Part shown: piece after piece, positions 1 to 10,534 of the stretch | Position numbering within the stretch: position 1 is the stretch's first letter | How the letters are laid out: each line of letters begins with the position of its first letter | Assembly: GCF_023264675.1 (NCBI RefSeq) | Contig: NZ_JAHFVG010000004.1 | Coordinates: 146,471 to 210,470, forward strand | Source of the DNA: Rhodococcus sp. (in: high G+C Gram-positive bacteria) | GTDB lineage: Bacteria > Actinomycetota > Actinomycetes > Mycobacteriales > Mycobacteriaceae | Direction of reading: 5' to 3' | Length of the DNA stretch: 64,000 bases | The notes under the pieces: model-generated | What the model saw: only the letters and a program-made list of their open reading frames with translations | Databases searched by the model: none | What the model was told of the DNA's origin: nothing | Position numbers and translations under genes: made by a program

Positions 1-1
1 G

Positions 2-229
2 CAAGGCGCATCGCTGCTCGGACTCGACCCCGGCGATTGCCTCGCGATCGAAGATTCGCCGACCGGGTCTCTGTCTGCTCATCGTGCAGGGTGCTCGGTG
101 CTCCTGGTGCCCTCGGAACTGGCAGTGGCGCCCAAGGCCGGGTATGTCATCCGTGACTCGCTCGTCGAACTCACTGCCGAGGGGCTGCGTTCTGCATGGT
201 GCGATGCACGACCGGCTTCCGGCTCATGA
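2..229 (+). CDS. HAD-superfamily hydrolase, C-terminal end (partial)
   Basis: Only the last 75 codons are in the window; the gene begins upstream of base 1. The frame reads [16 protein letters not shown], the motif IV region of HAD phosphatases of the beta-phosphoglucomutase type, where the acidic E-D pair binds Mg2+ and the following G(S/A) loop contacts the substrate. The family dephosphorylates small phosphorylated metabolites in the cytosol; the substrate cannot be told from this fragment. Its stop codon overlaps the hisE start in an ATGA, so the two genes are probably co-transcribed and translationally coupled. A HAD gene directly before hisE could suggest a histidinol-phosphatase role, but that is speculation. 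Confidence 0.8.
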   Translation, partial: QGASLLGLDPGDCLAIEDSPTGSLSAHRAGCSVLLVPSELAVAPKAGYVIRDSLVELTAEGLRSAWCDARPASGS

Positions 230-507
230 AAGAATCATCGACCGTGAAGACCTTCGATTCCCTGTTCGCCGAGCTGACCGACCGCGCTGCCCAACGCCCC
301 GAGGGGTCAGGCACCGTCGCTGCGTTGGATGCGGGCGTGCATGCGCAGGGCAAGAAGATCATCGAGGAAGCCGGCGAGGTGTGGATCGCCGCCGAGCACG
401 AAGGCGACGAAGCTCTGGCCGAGGAAATATCTCAGCTTTTGTACTGGGTTCAGGTTTTGATGGTCGGTCGAGGCCTGACTCTCGACGATGTCTACCGACA
501 TCTGTGA
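226..507 (+). CDS. hisE: Phosphoribosyl-ATP pyrophosphatase HisE
   Basis: Second step of histidine biosynthesis: hydrolyses phosphoribosyl-ATP to phosphoribosyl-AMP and pyrophosphate in the cytosol. The 93-aa product matches the usual length of mycobacterial HisE and contains the MazG-like helical core [18 protein letters not shown], whose E-x-x-E and E-x-x-D residues bind Mg2+, followed by [14 protein letters not shown]. The start at 226 ([10 protein letters not shown]) is preferred to the in-frame ATG at 196 because it overlaps the HAD stop by 4 nt and fits the family N-terminus. hisG follows 48 nt downstream, as in mycobacteria. Confidence 0.93.
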   Translation: MKESSTVKTFDSLFAELTDRAAQRPEGSGTVAALDAGVHAQGKKIIEEAGEVWIAAEHEGDEALAEEISQLLYWVQVLMVGRGLTLDDVYRHL

Positions 508-555
508 GTTCGCCCCACAACTCACCTTGACCTTCACGATCAAAAGGACCTCGCA

Positions 556-1407
556 ATGTTGCGTGTAGCAGTTCCCAACAAGGGCGCCCTCTCCGAATCC
601 GCCGCGGAAATTCTCAAAGAGGCCGGATACCGGCGCCGAAGCGACTCCAAGGACCTCACCGTCCTCGATCCGGCCAACGGAGTCGAATTCTTCTTCCTGC
701 GTCCCAAGGACATCGCGATCTACGTAGGATCCGGGCAACTCGATCTCGGAATCACCGGCCGCGATCTTGCCCTCGATTCCGGTGCGCCGGTCGAAGAGCT
801 ACTCGGCCTCGGTTTCGGGCGCTCGACCTTCCGTTACGCCGCCCCTGAAGGTAAGCAGTGGACGACGGCCGATCTCGGCGGACTCCGCATCGCGACGTCC
901 TACCCGAATCTGGTCAAGGCGGACCTGGCATCGCGCGGGCAGGAGGCAACGGTCATCCGCCTCGATGGTGCCGTCGAGATCTCCATTCAACTGGGAGTCG
1001 CCGATGCTATTGCCGACGTCGTCGAATCAGGTAGATCGCTCCGTCAGAACAACCTTGTAGCGTTCGGCGAGTCCTTGTGCGACTCGGAGGGCGTGTTGAT
1101 CGAACGAGCCGGGAGCGACAGCTCCGACAAGACTCGCAAGCAACTCATCGCCCGTGTACAGGGCGTCGTGTTTGCGCAGCAGTACTTGATGTTGGATTAC
1201 GATTGCCCCAAGTCAATCCTTGACGAGGCCGTGAAAATCACGCCAGGAATCGAATCGCCGACACTCTCGCCGATGGCGGACGAGAACTGGATTGCGGTGC
1301 GCGCCATGGTTTCTCGCAAGCTCCACAATACCGTCATGGACGATCTGGCTGATCTCGGCGCCAAGGCGATCTTGGCCTCGGACATCAGGTCGTGCCGCGC
1401 GTTCTGA
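556..1407 (+). CDS. hisG: ATP phosphoribosyltransferase HisG (long form)
   Basis: First, committed step of histidine biosynthesis: condenses ATP with PRPP to phosphoribosyl-ATP. The 283-aa product is the long, HisZ-independent form. It starts [19 protein letters not shown], shows the PRPP-binding region around [18 protein letters not shown] (residues ~151-168), and ends with an ACT-like regulatory domain (from ~210) that in the family binds histidine for feedback inhibition. AAAAGGA lies about 8 nt before the ATG. It is the last gene of the hisE-hisG unit; the next gene is convergent and a hairpin lies between them. Confidence 0.96.
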   Translation: MLRVAVPNKGALSESAAEILKEAGYRRRSDSKDLTVLDPANGVEFFFLRPKDIAIYVGSGQLDLGITGRDLALDSGAPVEELLGLGFGRSTFRYAAPEGKQWTTADLGGLRIATSYPNLVKADLASRGQEATVIRLDGAVEISIQLGVADAIADVVESGRSLRQNNLVAFGESLCDSEGVLIERAGSDSSDKTRKQLIARVQGVVFAQQYLMLDYDCPKSILDEAVKITPGIESPTLSPMADENWIAVRAMVSRKLHNTVMDDLADLGAKAILASDIRSCRAF

Positions 1408-1424
1408 TTGCTGTGCGCGTACGT

Positions 1425-1459
1425 GCTGCCTGTGATCAGTTCTGCTGACTGCAGGCAGC
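1425..1459. terminator. Hairpin between convergent hisG and thioesterase genes
   Basis: Arms GCTGCCTG (1425-1432) and CAGGCAGC (1452-1459) pair perfectly, with extra partial pairing inside. It sits between two convergent stop codons, so a bidirectional terminator is the natural reading, although no T-run follows. Confidence 0.45.
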
Positions 1460-1478
1460 CCGCCGGCTCGGAGCGCAC

Positions 1479-2345
1479 TCACGGACGAGGTCGCACCAGG
1501 ACAGTTTGTGCGATGCGCCCGACCGGGCCGCGTTGATCGTGCAACACGCCTGCCGACATCCCGTGCCCGTCCGGACCGGTGGATGTTTCGGCGGCGAGGC
1601 CCACCCACTCGCCTTCGGGTTCGCGGAAGATGTGCACCGTCAGGTCGGTGTTGAGGAACGTCCATTTGTCGAGATCGAGTTTGGCACCGATCCCGTTCGC
1701 GATATCGGCGATGCTGAAGAGGCGTTCCAGCGGCGACATCGCTTCGCCGAGAACCAGTGCCGTCGTCGGGCGCGCCCAGGCGTGCCCTGCGTTGTCGCCA
1801 CCGAGTTCGGTCAATGCCCGAATGTCGACGTTGTCCAGAAATCCGGACTTCCACAACGGGCCCCACGAATGCGGGGTTGCTTCCGACAGTGGTTTCAGCG
1901 GCTCGTCTGCCGCATACGCGACCTGCGAGGTGTCGGCGGTGGTCATTCGCCATGCGGTACCCCGCGCAACAGCTCGGACAGCGCCGTTCCCGGCGTCGGC
2001 CCACAGCTCGGCGACGACCAGTTCGATGTTCTTGCCTGCACGTTCGACCCACGACCGAACTTCGATGTCCGCGATGGGAACCGGTCCGAGGAGCTCGACG
2101 ACAACCCGCGTCACACGTACGTCGTCGCGCGCGGACTCGCGTTCGAGAGCACGAACGAGCAAGGCCGACGGCGGAGCTCCGTGCTGCATCGTCGGCGCCC
2201 AGAGGCTGACGGTTCTGCCAGTCGTGGAGAAGATCTCGTTGCCGGCCTGATTGCGTCCCGCTGGGACGAAGAAGGCATCGGGCGTGCCGTCGGTCGCGTC
2301 ACTTTCGGTGGGTTCGCCTGCACGCGTCGTGTCGTCGAGGGTCAT
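1479..2345 (-). CDS. Thioesterase-family protein (TesB/4HBT_3-like)
   Basis: A 288-aa protein resembling double-hotdog acyl-CoA thioesterases of the TesB-like group. The N-terminal half has the pattern GRTVSLWAPTMQHGAPPSALL (residues ~43-62), where the HGAPP loop begins the central hotdog helix, then RVTRVVVELLGPVPIADIEV. The second half, with the NDVRALTELGGDNAGHAW-like stretch and LFSIADIANGIGAKLDLDKW, is the second hotdog. Substrate is unknown. The start MTLDDTTRAGEP is chosen because its ATG overlaps the stop of the upstream RecB-like gene (ATGA), indicating an operon; the frame extends 39 codons further upstream inside that gene. Confidence 0.75.
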   Translation of the reverse strand: MTLDDTTRAGEPTESDATDGTPDAFFVPAGRNQAGNEIFSTTGRTVSLWAPTMQHGAPPSALLVRALERESARDDVRVTRVVVELLGPVPIADIEVRSWVERAGKNIELVVAELWADAGNGAVRAVARGTAWRMTTADTSQVAYAADEPLKPLSEATPHSWGPLWKSGFLDNVDIRALTELGGDNAGHAWARPTTALVLGEAMSPLERLFSIADIANGIGAKLDLDKWTFLNTDLTVHIFREPEGEWVGLAAETSTGPDGHGMSAGVLHDQRGPVGRIAQTVLVRPRP

Positions 2346-3241
2346 CGGGCAGCCTCCGTGGTCAACAAGTTCTTCGCGTCCGGATGGTGGGGCCATCCCG
2401 GGTACGCCGGGGGAGTACCACCGAATTCGGGGCACAGAGACTGATGATCGCACCAGCTGCACAGCTTTCCGCGCTTGGGTTGAAAGTCACCCGACTCACC
2501 GGCTACCAGAATTGCCTTCCAGATCGCGGACAACATCCGTTCGAAACGGACGAGCTCGCCCTCGTCGGGTGTGTAGGTCAACGACTGCTTGTCGGCCAAG
2601 TACATCAGCTTCAGCTGACTGGGCACGATTCCGCGCATACGCATGACGACCAATGCGTAGAACTTCATCTGGAACAACGCTTTGGCCTCGGTGAACTCCC
2701 GCGGCGCCTTCCCTGTCTTGTAATCGACAACCCGGATCATTCCGTTGGGCGCCACATCGATTCGATCGATGAAGCCGCGAAGAGGCGTGCCGTCGGCGAG
2801 TTCGATCTCGACTCGCTGTTCGCACGACTCCGGATCGAATCGCGTCGGGTCTTCCATGTCGTAATATCCGGTGACGAGGGCGCGCGCTTGATCGAGCAGC
2901 GACTTCTTCTCCTCGGATGTGAACAGCGCTTCCACTTCGGGAGACTCGTCGATCACACGGTCCCACGCCGGATCGACGAGATCGACCGCTCGATCGGAAT
3001 CTCTTGCAGAAGAGGGCATTCCATAGAGCGCCTCCAGCGCTGCGTGGACGACGGTACCTCGAACCTGTGCAGTGGTGGACTTCTCGGGGATCCGATCGAC
3101 GGCACGGAAGCGATACAGCAGCGGGCACTGCTTGAAATCGTTCGCCCTCGACGGCGACAAAGCAGGCCTGCTCCGTGGACGAGCAGGGGCATCCGCGTGC
3201 TCGTCGACCGTTGCAGTGAGGGGCAAATCCGTAATACTCAC
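2342..3241 (-). CDS. RecB-family exonuclease (PD-(D/E)XK)
   Basis: About 299 aa, the single-domain RecB-like nuclease of Actinobacteria (H37Rv counterpart Rv2119 from memory). Visible are RPALSPSRANDFKQCPLLYRF, the Cas4/AddB-like entry with a cysteine, then RGTVVHAALEALYG, the catalytic GFIDRID plus VVDYKTGKAP (PD-(D/E)XK core), and a late cysteine cluster KLCSWCDHQSLCPEF that with the first cysteine would form a Cas4/AddB-type [4Fe-4S] site. Likely a DNA repair nuclease. The GTG start at 3241 (VSITDLPLTAT) has AAGGC upstream; the longer frame to 3478 runs into repetitive sequence antisense to trmI and is rejected. Confidence 0.85.
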   Translation of the reverse strand: MSITDLPLTATVDEHADAPARPRSRPALSPSRANDFKQCPLLYRFRAVDRIPEKSTTAQVRGTVVHAALEALYGMPSSARDSDRAVDLVDPAWDRVIDESPEVEALFTSEEKKSLLDQARALVTGYYDMEDPTRFDPESCEQRVEIELADGTPLRGFIDRIDVAPNGMIRVVDYKTGKAPREFTEAKALFQMKFYALVVMRMRGIVPSQLKLMYLADKQSLTYTPDEGELVRFERMLSAIWKAILVAGESGDFQPKRGKLCSWCDHQSLCPEFGGTPPAYPGWPHHPDAKNLLTTEAAR

Positions 3242-3348
3242 GCCTTGCAGACTAAGCCCGTGGTCCGACAGAACCGTGCAAGGCCGTACTCTGGACAGCC
3301 GAGTCGACATGTCCATCCCGGACCGACTGCACCGGTTCAGTGATGTGA

Positions 3349-4338
<990 letters not shown>

Positions 4339-4351
4339 ATACCGGACACCC

Positions 4352-4390
4352 CGGTCGGTACTCGAGGTCGAAGATCTCCAGTACCGACCG
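4352..4390. terminator. Bidirectional hairpin between trmI and the lipoprotein gene
   Basis: Perfect 11-bp arms CGGTCGGTACT (4352-4362) and AGTACCGACCG (4380-4390) with GAG/CTC pairing inside the loop. It sits exactly between the two convergent stop codons, followed on the + strand by CTTGTT. Good candidate for a shared terminator. Confidence 0.65.
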
Positions 4391-4414
4391 CTTGTTCGGC
4401 CGTTGGGTCGTCGA

Positions 4415-4915
4415 TCAGGCGCAGGGAGCCTGTCCCATGGCGAGGAGGCCGCATGCGCTCGCGTCGGAGACTTTCCACTTTCCGTCGACGAGAACCCATG
4501 TGTTCGGCGTCGGCGGTGTCGCTCCGCGTGCGGTCGCGATGGCCACGGGAGCGGTAGCGGTTTCTCCTTCGACGGTCGGCTCGTCGACCTGGAACGTGAT
4601 TGCGCCGTAGTTCGCCAGCGCTGCGGTCATTTGCTCCAGGTTCGCCAGACGCGCCTGACCGTTCTCGATCGTCGCTGCTTTGCTGGCGGCGTCGACGGTG
4701 GGATCGACCAGAAAGGCGAGCGACCGAGTCAACTCGGTCGCAGTCGGTGCAGCCACCGCCGCTGTGTCCGAGGTACTCGTCACGCTCGCCGAGGTGGTGG
4801 CCGCTGCAGATTCCGAACTGTGATCCGAATGATCGGAATCATCGCTGGAACTACATCCAGCGAGAAAAACCATGGCAGCGGCAGCGGCGATCGCCGACAT
4901 TTTGCCCATTTTCAC
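4415..4915 (-). CDS. Secreted lipoprotein, MTB12-like C-terminal domain
   Basis: A 166-aa predicted lipoprotein. The signal peptide MGKMSAIAAAAAMVFLAGC ends in a clear lipobox L-A-G-C, so the cysteine would be lipidated and the protein anchored outside the membrane. A Ser/Asp/Thr/Ala-rich linker follows (SSSDDSDHSDHSSES...), then a ~100-residue domain with LTRSLAFLVDPTVDAASKAA and WVLVDGKWKVSDASACGLL, resembling the low-molecular-weight antigen MTB12 family (NTF2-like, function unknown). Start chosen as GTG 4915 because AAAGAGG lies 8 nt upstream; ATG 4909 is the alternative. Two further cysteines near the C-terminus may pair. Confidence 0.8.
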   Translation of the reverse strand: MKMGKMSAIAAAAAMVFLAGCSSSDDSDHSDHSSESAAATTSASVTSTSDTAAVAAPTATELTRSLAFLVDPTVDAASKAATIENGQARLANLEQMTAALANYGAITFQVDEPTVEGETATAPVAIATARGATPPTPNTWVLVDGKWKVSDASACGLLAMGQAPCA

Positions 4916-4955
4916 TGGTGAAGCCTCTTTCTGGTAAGGCGGGAAACCGTTCTTG

Positions 4956-4974
4956 TCAGGTGAGGCTAACATGA
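4956..4974. promoter_or_regulatory. Possible IdeR/DtxR-type iron box
   Basis: TCAGGTGAGGCTAACATGA matches the 19-bp consensus TWAGGTWAGSCTWACCTWA at 15 positions by eye. It lies 41 nt upstream of the lipoprotein start and 118 nt upstream of mpa, so it would more naturally act on the lipoprotein gene. Unproven. Confidence 0.35.
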
Positions 4975-5091
4975 CCGCTTCCCGGTTCGAGCGGACAACC
5001 GACGTCGATCGAAGACTCCCCGAGATCGTGTCCACACGCACTTTTGCCGATGTGCCGGTAGCGTTGACAGATCGGACTGGGAGGAGTCGCT

Positions 5092-6864
5092 ATGAGCTCA
5101 ACAGACAATCCGGATTCGGCTGCGGCCAGGGCGGAAATCGAGGAACTTCGAGTCGAGGCCGTGGCGCTTCGGCGCCAACTCGGCCAACTCGGCGAATCGC
5201 CGGAGCGCATGCGCGAACTGGAAGCGCGCATCGACTCGCTGTCGCTGCGAAATTCGAAGTTGATGGACACCCTGAAGGAAGCCCGTCAACAACTCATTGC
5301 GCTGCGTGAGGAAGTCGACCGGCTCGGACAACCGCCCAGCGGCTACGGAATCCTGATGTCCGTCCACGAGGACGACACGGTAGACGTGTTCACCTCGGGT
5401 CGGAAAATGCGTTTGACGTGCTCGCCCAACGTCGAGGCTTCCGGCCTCGCGCCGGGACAGACGGTCCGACTCAACGAGGCGCTGACCATCGTCGAGGCGG
5501 GCTCCTTCGAGCAAATCGGCGAGATCAGCACGCTGCGTGAACTTCTGGGCGACGGCAGCCGGGCACTCGTTGTCGGCCACGCCGACGAGGAGCGGGTCGT
5601 GTGGCTCGCCAAGCCTCTGTTCGACATGGCGAACGACGACCGTCCCAACGATCCCGACGAGCCCTCTCGCAAGCTTCGCCCCGGCGACTCGCTGCTCGTC
5701 GATTCCAAAGCGGGATACGCCTTCGAGCGGGTTCCCAAGGCCGAGGTCGAAGATCTCGTGCTCGAAGAAGTTCCGGATGTCGGTTACGAGGACATCGGCG
5801 GTCTCGGCCGGCAGATCGAACAGATCCGCGACGCCGTCGAACTGCCCTTCCTGCACAAGGATCTGTTCCGTGAGTACTCGTTGCGGCCGCCGAAAGGTGT
5901 TCTGCTGTACGGCCCTCCGGGCTGCGGTAAGACGTTGATCGCCAAGGCGGTCGCCAACTCGCTCGCCAAGAAGATCGCCGAAGCCCGCGGTCAGGATGCC
6001 AAGGAAGCCAAGTCGTTCTTCCTCAACATCAAGGGCCCCGAGCTACTGAACAAGTTCGTCGGTGAGACCGAACGCCATATCCGGATGATCTTCCAACGGG
6101 CGCGAGAGAAGGCCTCGGAGGGAACACCGGTCATCGTGTTCTTCGACGAGATGGACTCGATCTTCCGTACCCGTGGTTCGGGAGTGTCCTCCGATGTCGA
6201 GACCACCGTCGTCCCGCAGCTCCTCGCCGAGATCGATGGCGTCGAGGGACTCGAAAACGTCATCGTGATCGGTGCATCCAACCGCGAGGACATGATCGAC
6301 CCGGCAATTCTGCGACCCGGCCGCCTCGACGTGAAGATCAAGATCGAACGTCCGGACGCCGAATCCGCCCAGGACATCTTCTCGAAGTACCTGACCGATT
6401 CCCTTCCGGTGAACGCTGACGACCTCGCCGAGTTCGGCGGTGACCGCGGTGCGTGTGTCCGCGCGATGATCGAACGGGTCGTCGATCGGATGTACGCCGA
6501 GAGCGAGGACAACAGGTTCCTCGAAGTGACGTACGCGAACGGCGACAAGGAGGTCCTCTACTTCAAGGACTTCAACTCGGGCGCGATGATTCAGAACATC
6601 GTCGATCGGTCGAAGAAGTACGCGATCAAGTCGGTCCTCGAGTCCGGAACCCCTGGTCTACGTGTGCAGCACCTCTTCGACTCCATCGTGGACGAGTTCG
6701 CGGAGAACGAAGATCTGCCCAACACCACCAACCCGGACGACTGGGCTCGTATCTCCGGCAAGAAGGGCGAGCGGATCGTGTACATCCGGACGCTGGTCAC
6801 CGGTAAGAATGCGAGCGCGTCGCGTTCGATCGACACCGAGTCCAACACAGGTCAGTACCTCTGA
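5092..6864 (+). CDS. mpa: Proteasome-activating AAA+ ATPase Mpa/ARC
   Basis: Hexameric ring ATPase that captures pupylated proteins, unfolds them and threads them into the 20S core. The 590-aa product has an N-terminal coiled coil (residues ~9-80) that binds Pup, tandem OB-fold domains (~85-230), and one AAA+ module with Walker A GPPGCGKT (274-281), Walker B FFDE (350-353) and a second-region RPGRLD arginine-finger stretch. The C-terminus ends GQYL, the penultimate-tyrosine tail that docks into the proteasome alpha ring. GGGAGGAG lies upstream of the ATG at 5092. A strong hairpin follows, separating it from dop. Confidence 0.97.
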   Translation: MSSTDNPDSAAARAEIEELRVEAVALRRQLGQLGESPERMRELEARIDSLSLRNSKLMDTLKEARQQLIALREEVDRLGQPPSGYGILMSVHEDDTVDVFTSGRKMRLTCSPNVEASGLAPGQTVRLNEALTIVEAGSFEQIGEISTLRELLGDGSRALVVGHADEERVVWLAKPLFDMANDDRPNDPDEPSRKLRPGDSLLVDSKAGYAFERVPKAEVEDLVLEEVPDVGYEDIGGLGRQIEQIRDAVELPFLHKDLFREYSLRPPKGVLLYGPPGCGKTLIAKAVANSLAKKIAEARGQDAKEAKSFFLNIKGPELLNKFVGETERHIRMIFQRAREKASEGTPVIVFFDEMDSIFRTRGSGVSSDVETTVVPQLLAEIDGVEGLENVIVIGASNREDMIDPAILRPGRLDVKIKIERPDAESAQDIFSKYLTDSLPVNADDLAEFGGDRGACVRAMIERVVDRMYAESEDNRFLEVTYANGDKEVLYFKDFNSGAMIQNIVDRSKKYAIKSVLESGTPGLRVQHLFDSIVDEFAENEDLPNTTNPDDWARISGKKGERIVYIRTLVTGKNASASRSIDTESNTGQYL

Positions 6865-6916
6865 TCCACTGTCCGGCCAAGTGAAGGCTCGACCGGAGAA
6901 CGACGTTTCCATCTTC

Positions 6917-6965
6917 ACCGCTGCTCGTGTGCTTCCGAATCGGAGCACACGAGTAGCGGTGTTTT
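6917..6965 (+). terminator. Rho-independent terminator after mpa
   Basis: 17-bp arms 6917-6933 and 6944-6960 pair with a single G-U wobble around a 10-nt loop and are followed directly by GTTTTC. This is the clearest intrinsic-type terminator in the window and implies mpa and dop are separate transcripts. Confidence 0.85.
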
Positions 6966-7032
6966 CGTGCTCGCCCGTCGAAAGGTCGTCAGGCTCTCCG
7001 CTCTCGGTTCGAACTCGGCGCGCCGGATCACC

Positions 7033-7038
7033 TAGGCT
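7033..7038 (+). promoter_or_regulatory. Leaderless -10 element for dop
   Basis: TAGGCT ends 7 nt before the dop ATG at 7046, so transcription would begin at the start codon itself. No Shine-Dalgarno sequence is present. Confidence 0.55.
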
Positions 7039-7045
7039 CGGCGGT

Positions 7046-8545
7046 ATGGAGCGCATCATCGGCATCGAGGTCGAATACGGAATTTCGTCCCCGACCGAAC
7101 CGACGGCCAATCCGATCCTCACGTCGACGCAGGCGGTGCTGGCGTACGCGGCTGCGGCGGGGGTGCCGCGCGCCAAGCGCACCCGATGGGACTACGAAGT
7201 CGAATCGCCGCTGCGCGACGCGCGTGGGTTCGATCTCGGTCGTTTCAGCGGTCCGGCGCCGGTGATCGACGCCGACGAGGTCGGTGCCGCGAACATGATC
7301 CTCACCAACGGAGCTCGGCTCTACGTCGATCACGCTCACCCCGAATATTCGGCACCGGAAGTACGAGATCCGCTCGATGCCGTGATCTGGGACAAAGCAG
7401 GCGAGCGGGTCATGGAAGCCGCGGCGCGCCACGCGTCGAGTGTGCCGGGCGCTCCTCGGTTGCAGCTGTACAAGAACAACGTCGACGGCAAGGGCGCGTC
7501 GTACGGAACACACGAGAACTACTTGATGTCCCGTGCGACCCCGTTCTCGGCCGTGATCGCGGGACTGTCGCCGTTCTTTGCATCGCGACAGGTGATCACC
7601 GGCTCGGGCCGTGTCGGAATCGGGCAGTCCGGGGACGAGGCGGGATTCCAGTTGTCGCAGCGCGCCGACTACATCGAGGTCGAGGTCGGCCTCGAAACGA
7701 CGCTGAAGCGCGGAATCATCAATACCCGCGACGAGCCGCATGCGGATGCGGACAAGTACCGGCGACTGCACTGCATCATCGGCGACGCGAATCTCGCCGA
7801 GATGTCGACGTACCTCAAGGTCGGGACCACCGCTTTGGTTCTCGACATCATCGAGGCGGGCGTCGATCTGTCCGATCTGCAGTTGGCGCGTCCGGTGACG
7901 GCTGTTCACCAGATCAGTCACGATCCGACCCTGCGTCAGGCGGTCGCTCTCGCCGACGGTCGCGAACTCACTGCACTTGCGCTTCAACGTATCTACCATC
8001 AGCGCGTCGCCAAATTCGTCGCCGGCGAGGGCAAAGAAGATCCTCGGGTCGTCGATATTCTCGAAAAATGGGCCATGATCCTGGATCTGTTGGAGCGTGA
8101 CCCCATGGAGACCGCGCATCTGCTGGACTGGACTGCGAAATTGCGTCTGCTCGAAGGCTTCCGGCAGCGTGAGGGCCTCGGCTGGTCCGCCCCGCGGCTC
8201 CATCTGGTCGACTTGCAGTACTCGGACGTTCGCTTGGACAAGGGCCTCTACAACCGACTGGTCGCGCGCGGCTCGATGGAGCGGCTCGTCACCGAGCAGC
8301 AGGTCATGGACGCGGTGTCCACTCCGCCCTCCGATACCCGCGCCTACTTCCGGGGCGAGGTTCTGCGCAAGTTCGGGGCCGACATCGCGGCTGCAAGTTG
8401 GGATTCTGTCATCTTCGATCTCGGCGGCGACTCGCTCGTCCGAATTCCGACTCTCGAACCTCTTCGCGGCACCAAGACACACGTGGGTGAGCTTCTGGAG
8501 ACAGCGGAGACTGCAAGCGAACTCGTCGAGCAACTCACGACCTGA
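7046..8545 (+). CDS. dop: Depupylase/deamidase Dop
   Basis: Deamidates the C-terminal glutamine of Pup to glutamate so that PafA can use it, and removes Pup from tagged proteins. The 499-aa product belongs to the carboxylate-amine/glutamine-synthetase-like fold shared with PafA: it starts [16 protein letters not shown] with the metal-binding glutamates, has [18 protein letters not shown] (residues ~88-105) with the family nucleophilic aspartate, the insertion region after it that marks Dop, [17 protein letters not shown] for ATP/metal binding, and a C-terminal Pup-binding lobe. The frame is open far upstream, but ATG 7046 fits the family and the upstream -10. Pup follows 96 nt later. Confidence 0.96.
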   Translation: MERIIGIEVEYGISSPTEPTANPILTSTQAVLAYAAAAGVPRAKRTRWDYEVESPLRDARGFDLGRFSGPAPVIDADEVGAANMILTNGARLYVDHAHPEYSAPEVRDPLDAVIWDKAGERVMEAAARHASSVPGAPRLQLYKNNVDGKGASYGTHENYLMSRATPFSAVIAGLSPFFASRQVITGSGRVGIGQSGDEAGFQLSQRADYIEVEVGLETTLKRGIINTRDEPHADADKYRRLHCIIGDANLAEMSTYLKVGTTALVLDIIEAGVDLSDLQLARPVTAVHQISHDPTLRQAVALADGRELTALALQRIYHQRVAKFVAGEGKEDPRVVDILEKWAMILDLLERDPMETAHLLDWTAKLRLLEGFRQREGLGWSAPRLHLVDLQYSDVRLDKGLYNRLVARGSMERLVTEQQVMDAVSTPPSDTRAYFRGEVLRKFGADIAAASWDSVIFDLGGDSLVRIPTLEPLRGTKTHVGELLETAETASELVEQLTT

Positions 8546-8641
8546 CAGGTTTGCGCGGTGTCTTGCCACCCCAACGGGGGTCCGAATCGGTAGGGTGAAG
8601 GTCCGAGCAGGTACTGCGAATACGTAAGGAGGTCGGCGACT

Positions 8642-8836
8642 ATGGCTCAAGAGCAGACACGGCGCTCTGGCGGTGGCGACGGCGACGACGAGGTCCCCGG
8701 TGAAGCCGGTGGTGGTCAGGAACGACGCGAGAAGCTGGCGGAAGAGACCGACGACCTCCTCGACGAGATCGACGACGTGCTCGAGGAAAACGCCGAAGAC
8801 TTCGTGCGGGCCTACGTTCAGAAGGGCGGCCAGTGA
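8642..8836 (+). CDS. pup: Prokaryotic ubiquitin-like protein Pup
   Basis: A 64-aa, intrinsically disordered protein tag that PafA attaches to lysines of target proteins. It is rich in Gly/Glu/Asp, has the helix-forming Mpa-binding stretch [20 protein letters not shown] (residues ~27-46), and ends YVQKGGQ, the Gly-Gly-Gln terminus that Dop must deamidate. AAGGAGG lies 9 nt before the ATG, the strongest ribosome binding site in this locus, which suits a highly made tag. The stop overlaps the prcB GTG start. Confidence 0.98.
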   Translation: MAQEQTRRSGGGDGDDEVPGEAGGGQERREKLAEETDDLLDEIDDVLEENAEDFVRAYVQKGGQ

Positions 8837-9702
8837 CGGTGGATCGCACGGCCAATCCATTGCCAGGCGATCTGTTGTCGACGTTCGGCTCCCATCACTC
8901 CTCGTTCACCGATCACCTGCGTGATCACGCCCCTCATCTCCTTCCGGAAACTCGGGCGTTGTCCATGGGGGCCGATATGTCCGACCTCGCGCCACACGGC
9001 ACGACCATTGTCGCGGTGACGTACGCCGGTGGTGTGCTGATTGCGGGGGATCGCCGTGCGACGCAGGGCAACCTGATCGCCAATCGGGACATGCAGAAGG
9101 TGTACATCACTGACGAATTCTCGGCTGCAGGTATCGCCGGTACGGCCGGGATCGCCATCGAACTGGTTCGCTTGTTCGCTGTCGAACTCGAGCACTACGA
9201 GAAGATCGAAGGCATGTCGTTGACGTTCAACGGCAAAGCCAACAAGTTGTCGTCGATGGTTCGTAGCAACCTCGGCGCGGCTATGCAGGGACTTGCGGCT
9301 GTTCCCCTGCTGGTCGGCTTCGACGTCGACATCACCGACCCGGAGCGTGCGGGCCGAATCGTCTCGTACGACGTCGTCGGTGGTCGTTACGAAGAGCGGT
9401 CCGGATATCACGCCGTCGGATCGGGTTCGTTGTTCGCGAAGTCGGCACTGAAGAAGCTCTACACGCCGGGGTTGGGTGAGGACGCTGCACTACGAGCCGC
9501 AGTCGAGTCGCTGTACGACGCCGCCGACGACGATTCGGCCACCGGCGGACCCGACGTCACTCGCGGCATCTATCCCACCGCCGTGACCATCACGAGCGTC
9601 GGTGCGAGCGATGTGGCCGAGACCCGTATCGCCGATGCGGCTCGTGCCGTCCTGGCGGCTCGAGCCGCAGTCACTGCACCGGATGGAGGGACTGCGTCAT
9701 GA
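8833..9702 (+). CDS. prcB: 20S proteasome beta subunit PrcB
   Basis: Catalytic subunit of the 20S core, an N-terminal-nucleophile threonine protease. The 289-aa precursor has a 56-residue propeptide ending in ...LAPHG, cut before Thr57 in [21 protein letters not shown], leaving Thr as the nucleophile; Asp and Lys (DMQKVY) of the active site follow. Propeptides of this kind assist assembly of half-proteasomes. GTG start at 8833 overlaps the pup stop (GTGA) and its own stop overlaps prcA, so pup-prcB-prcA form one coupled operon. Confidence 0.97.
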   Translation: MTVDRTANPLPGDLLSTFGSHHSSFTDHLRDHAPHLLPETRALSMGADMSDLAPHGTTIVAVTYAGGVLIAGDRRATQGNLIANRDMQKVYITDEFSAAGIAGTAGIAIELVRLFAVELEHYEKIEGMSLTFNGKANKLSSMVRSNLGAAMQGLAAVPLLVGFDVDITDPERAGRIVSYDVVGGRYEERSGYHAVGSGSLFAKSALKKLYTPGLGEDAALRAAVESLYDAADDDSATGGPDVTRGIYPTAVTITSVGASDVAETRIADAARAVLAARAAVTAPDGGTAS

Positions 9703-10457
9703 CGATGCCCTACTATGCATCGGCCGAGCAGATCATGCGCGACCGGTCCGAATTGGCGCGCAAGGGAATCGCTCGCGGCAGGAGCGTCATCGTTCTCTCG
9801 TTCGCAGACGGTGTGCTCTTCGTGGCCGAGAATCGTTCCTCGGCGTTGCACAAGGTCAGCGAGTTGTACGACCGCCTCGGCTTCGCTGCGGTGGGGAAGT
9901 ACAACGAATTCGAGAATCTGCGCAAGGCCGGCATCTTGCATGCGGACACCAAGGGCTACACCTACGACAGGCGGGATGTCACCGGTCGTTCGTTGGCGAA
10001 GACCTATGCGCAGGCTTTGGGGACGATCTTCACCGAACAGCTCAAGCCCTACGAGGTGGAGATCTGCGTCGCCGAGGTATCGCACTCCGACGAACCCGGC
10101 TCGAGTCAGCTGTACCGCATCACCTATGACGGTTCCATCGTCGACGAGCAGGATTTCGTGGTCATGGGCGGCACCACCGAGCCGATCGTGACAGCTCTGC
10201 GAGAGTCTTACCGGCCGGGTCTGGATTTGGCCGCGGCCGTGAAGATTTCGGTCGATGCACTTGCCGCGGGAGTGACTCCGCCGCCGAATGGTTCGGCCGA
10301 ACCCGAGAAGAAGAAGCTCGAAGTGACGTCGCTCGAAGTCGCCGTGCTCGATCAAGCTCGACCACGCCGTGCATTTCGACGGATCGCCGGGGCCGCTCTC
10401 GAGGAGCTACTGCCGGTTGCCGAATCTCCGGCGGAGGCGCCCGAAACGCCCGAGTAG
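9699..10457 (+). CDS. prcA: 20S proteasome alpha subunit PrcA
   Basis: Non-catalytic alpha subunit forming the outer gating rings of the proteasome that receive the Mpa C-terminal tails. The 252-aa product starts [23 protein letters not shown], the gate-forming N-terminus and helix H0, and continues with the Ntn fold ([19 protein letters not shown]). The C-terminal tail is Pro/Glu-rich ([10 protein letters not shown]). ATG at 9699 overlaps the prcB stop (ATGA). The next gene is convergent, with a hairpin in between. Confidence 0.97.
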   Translation: MTMPYYASAEQIMRDRSELARKGIARGRSVIVLSFADGVLFVAENRSSALHKVSELYDRLGFAAVGKYNEFENLRKAGILHADTKGYTYDRRDVTGRSLAKTYAQALGTIFTEQLKPYEVEICVAEVSHSDEPGSSQLYRITYDGSIVDEQDFVVMGGTTEPIVTALRESYRPGLDLAAAVKISVDALAAGVTPPPNGSAEPEKKKLEVTSLEVAVLDQARPRRAFRRIAGAALEELLPVAESPAEAPETPE

Positions 10458-10494
10458 CGGCTGTTCCAACGCGGCTCTCGTACCGCCGCCGGCT

Positions 10495-10534
10495 CGGCCT
10501 CGCCTTCTACCGCTTGCGGTAGAGGACGAGGCCG
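10495..10534. terminator. Long hairpin between prcA and the PAP2-kinase gene
   Basis: 19-nt arms 10495-10513 and 10516-10534 pair with a small internal mismatch; outer CGGCCTCG/CGAGGCCG and inner TCTACCGC/GCGGTAGA. It covers the stop codon of the minus-strand gene, so it probably ends both convergent transcripts. Confidence 0.6.
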
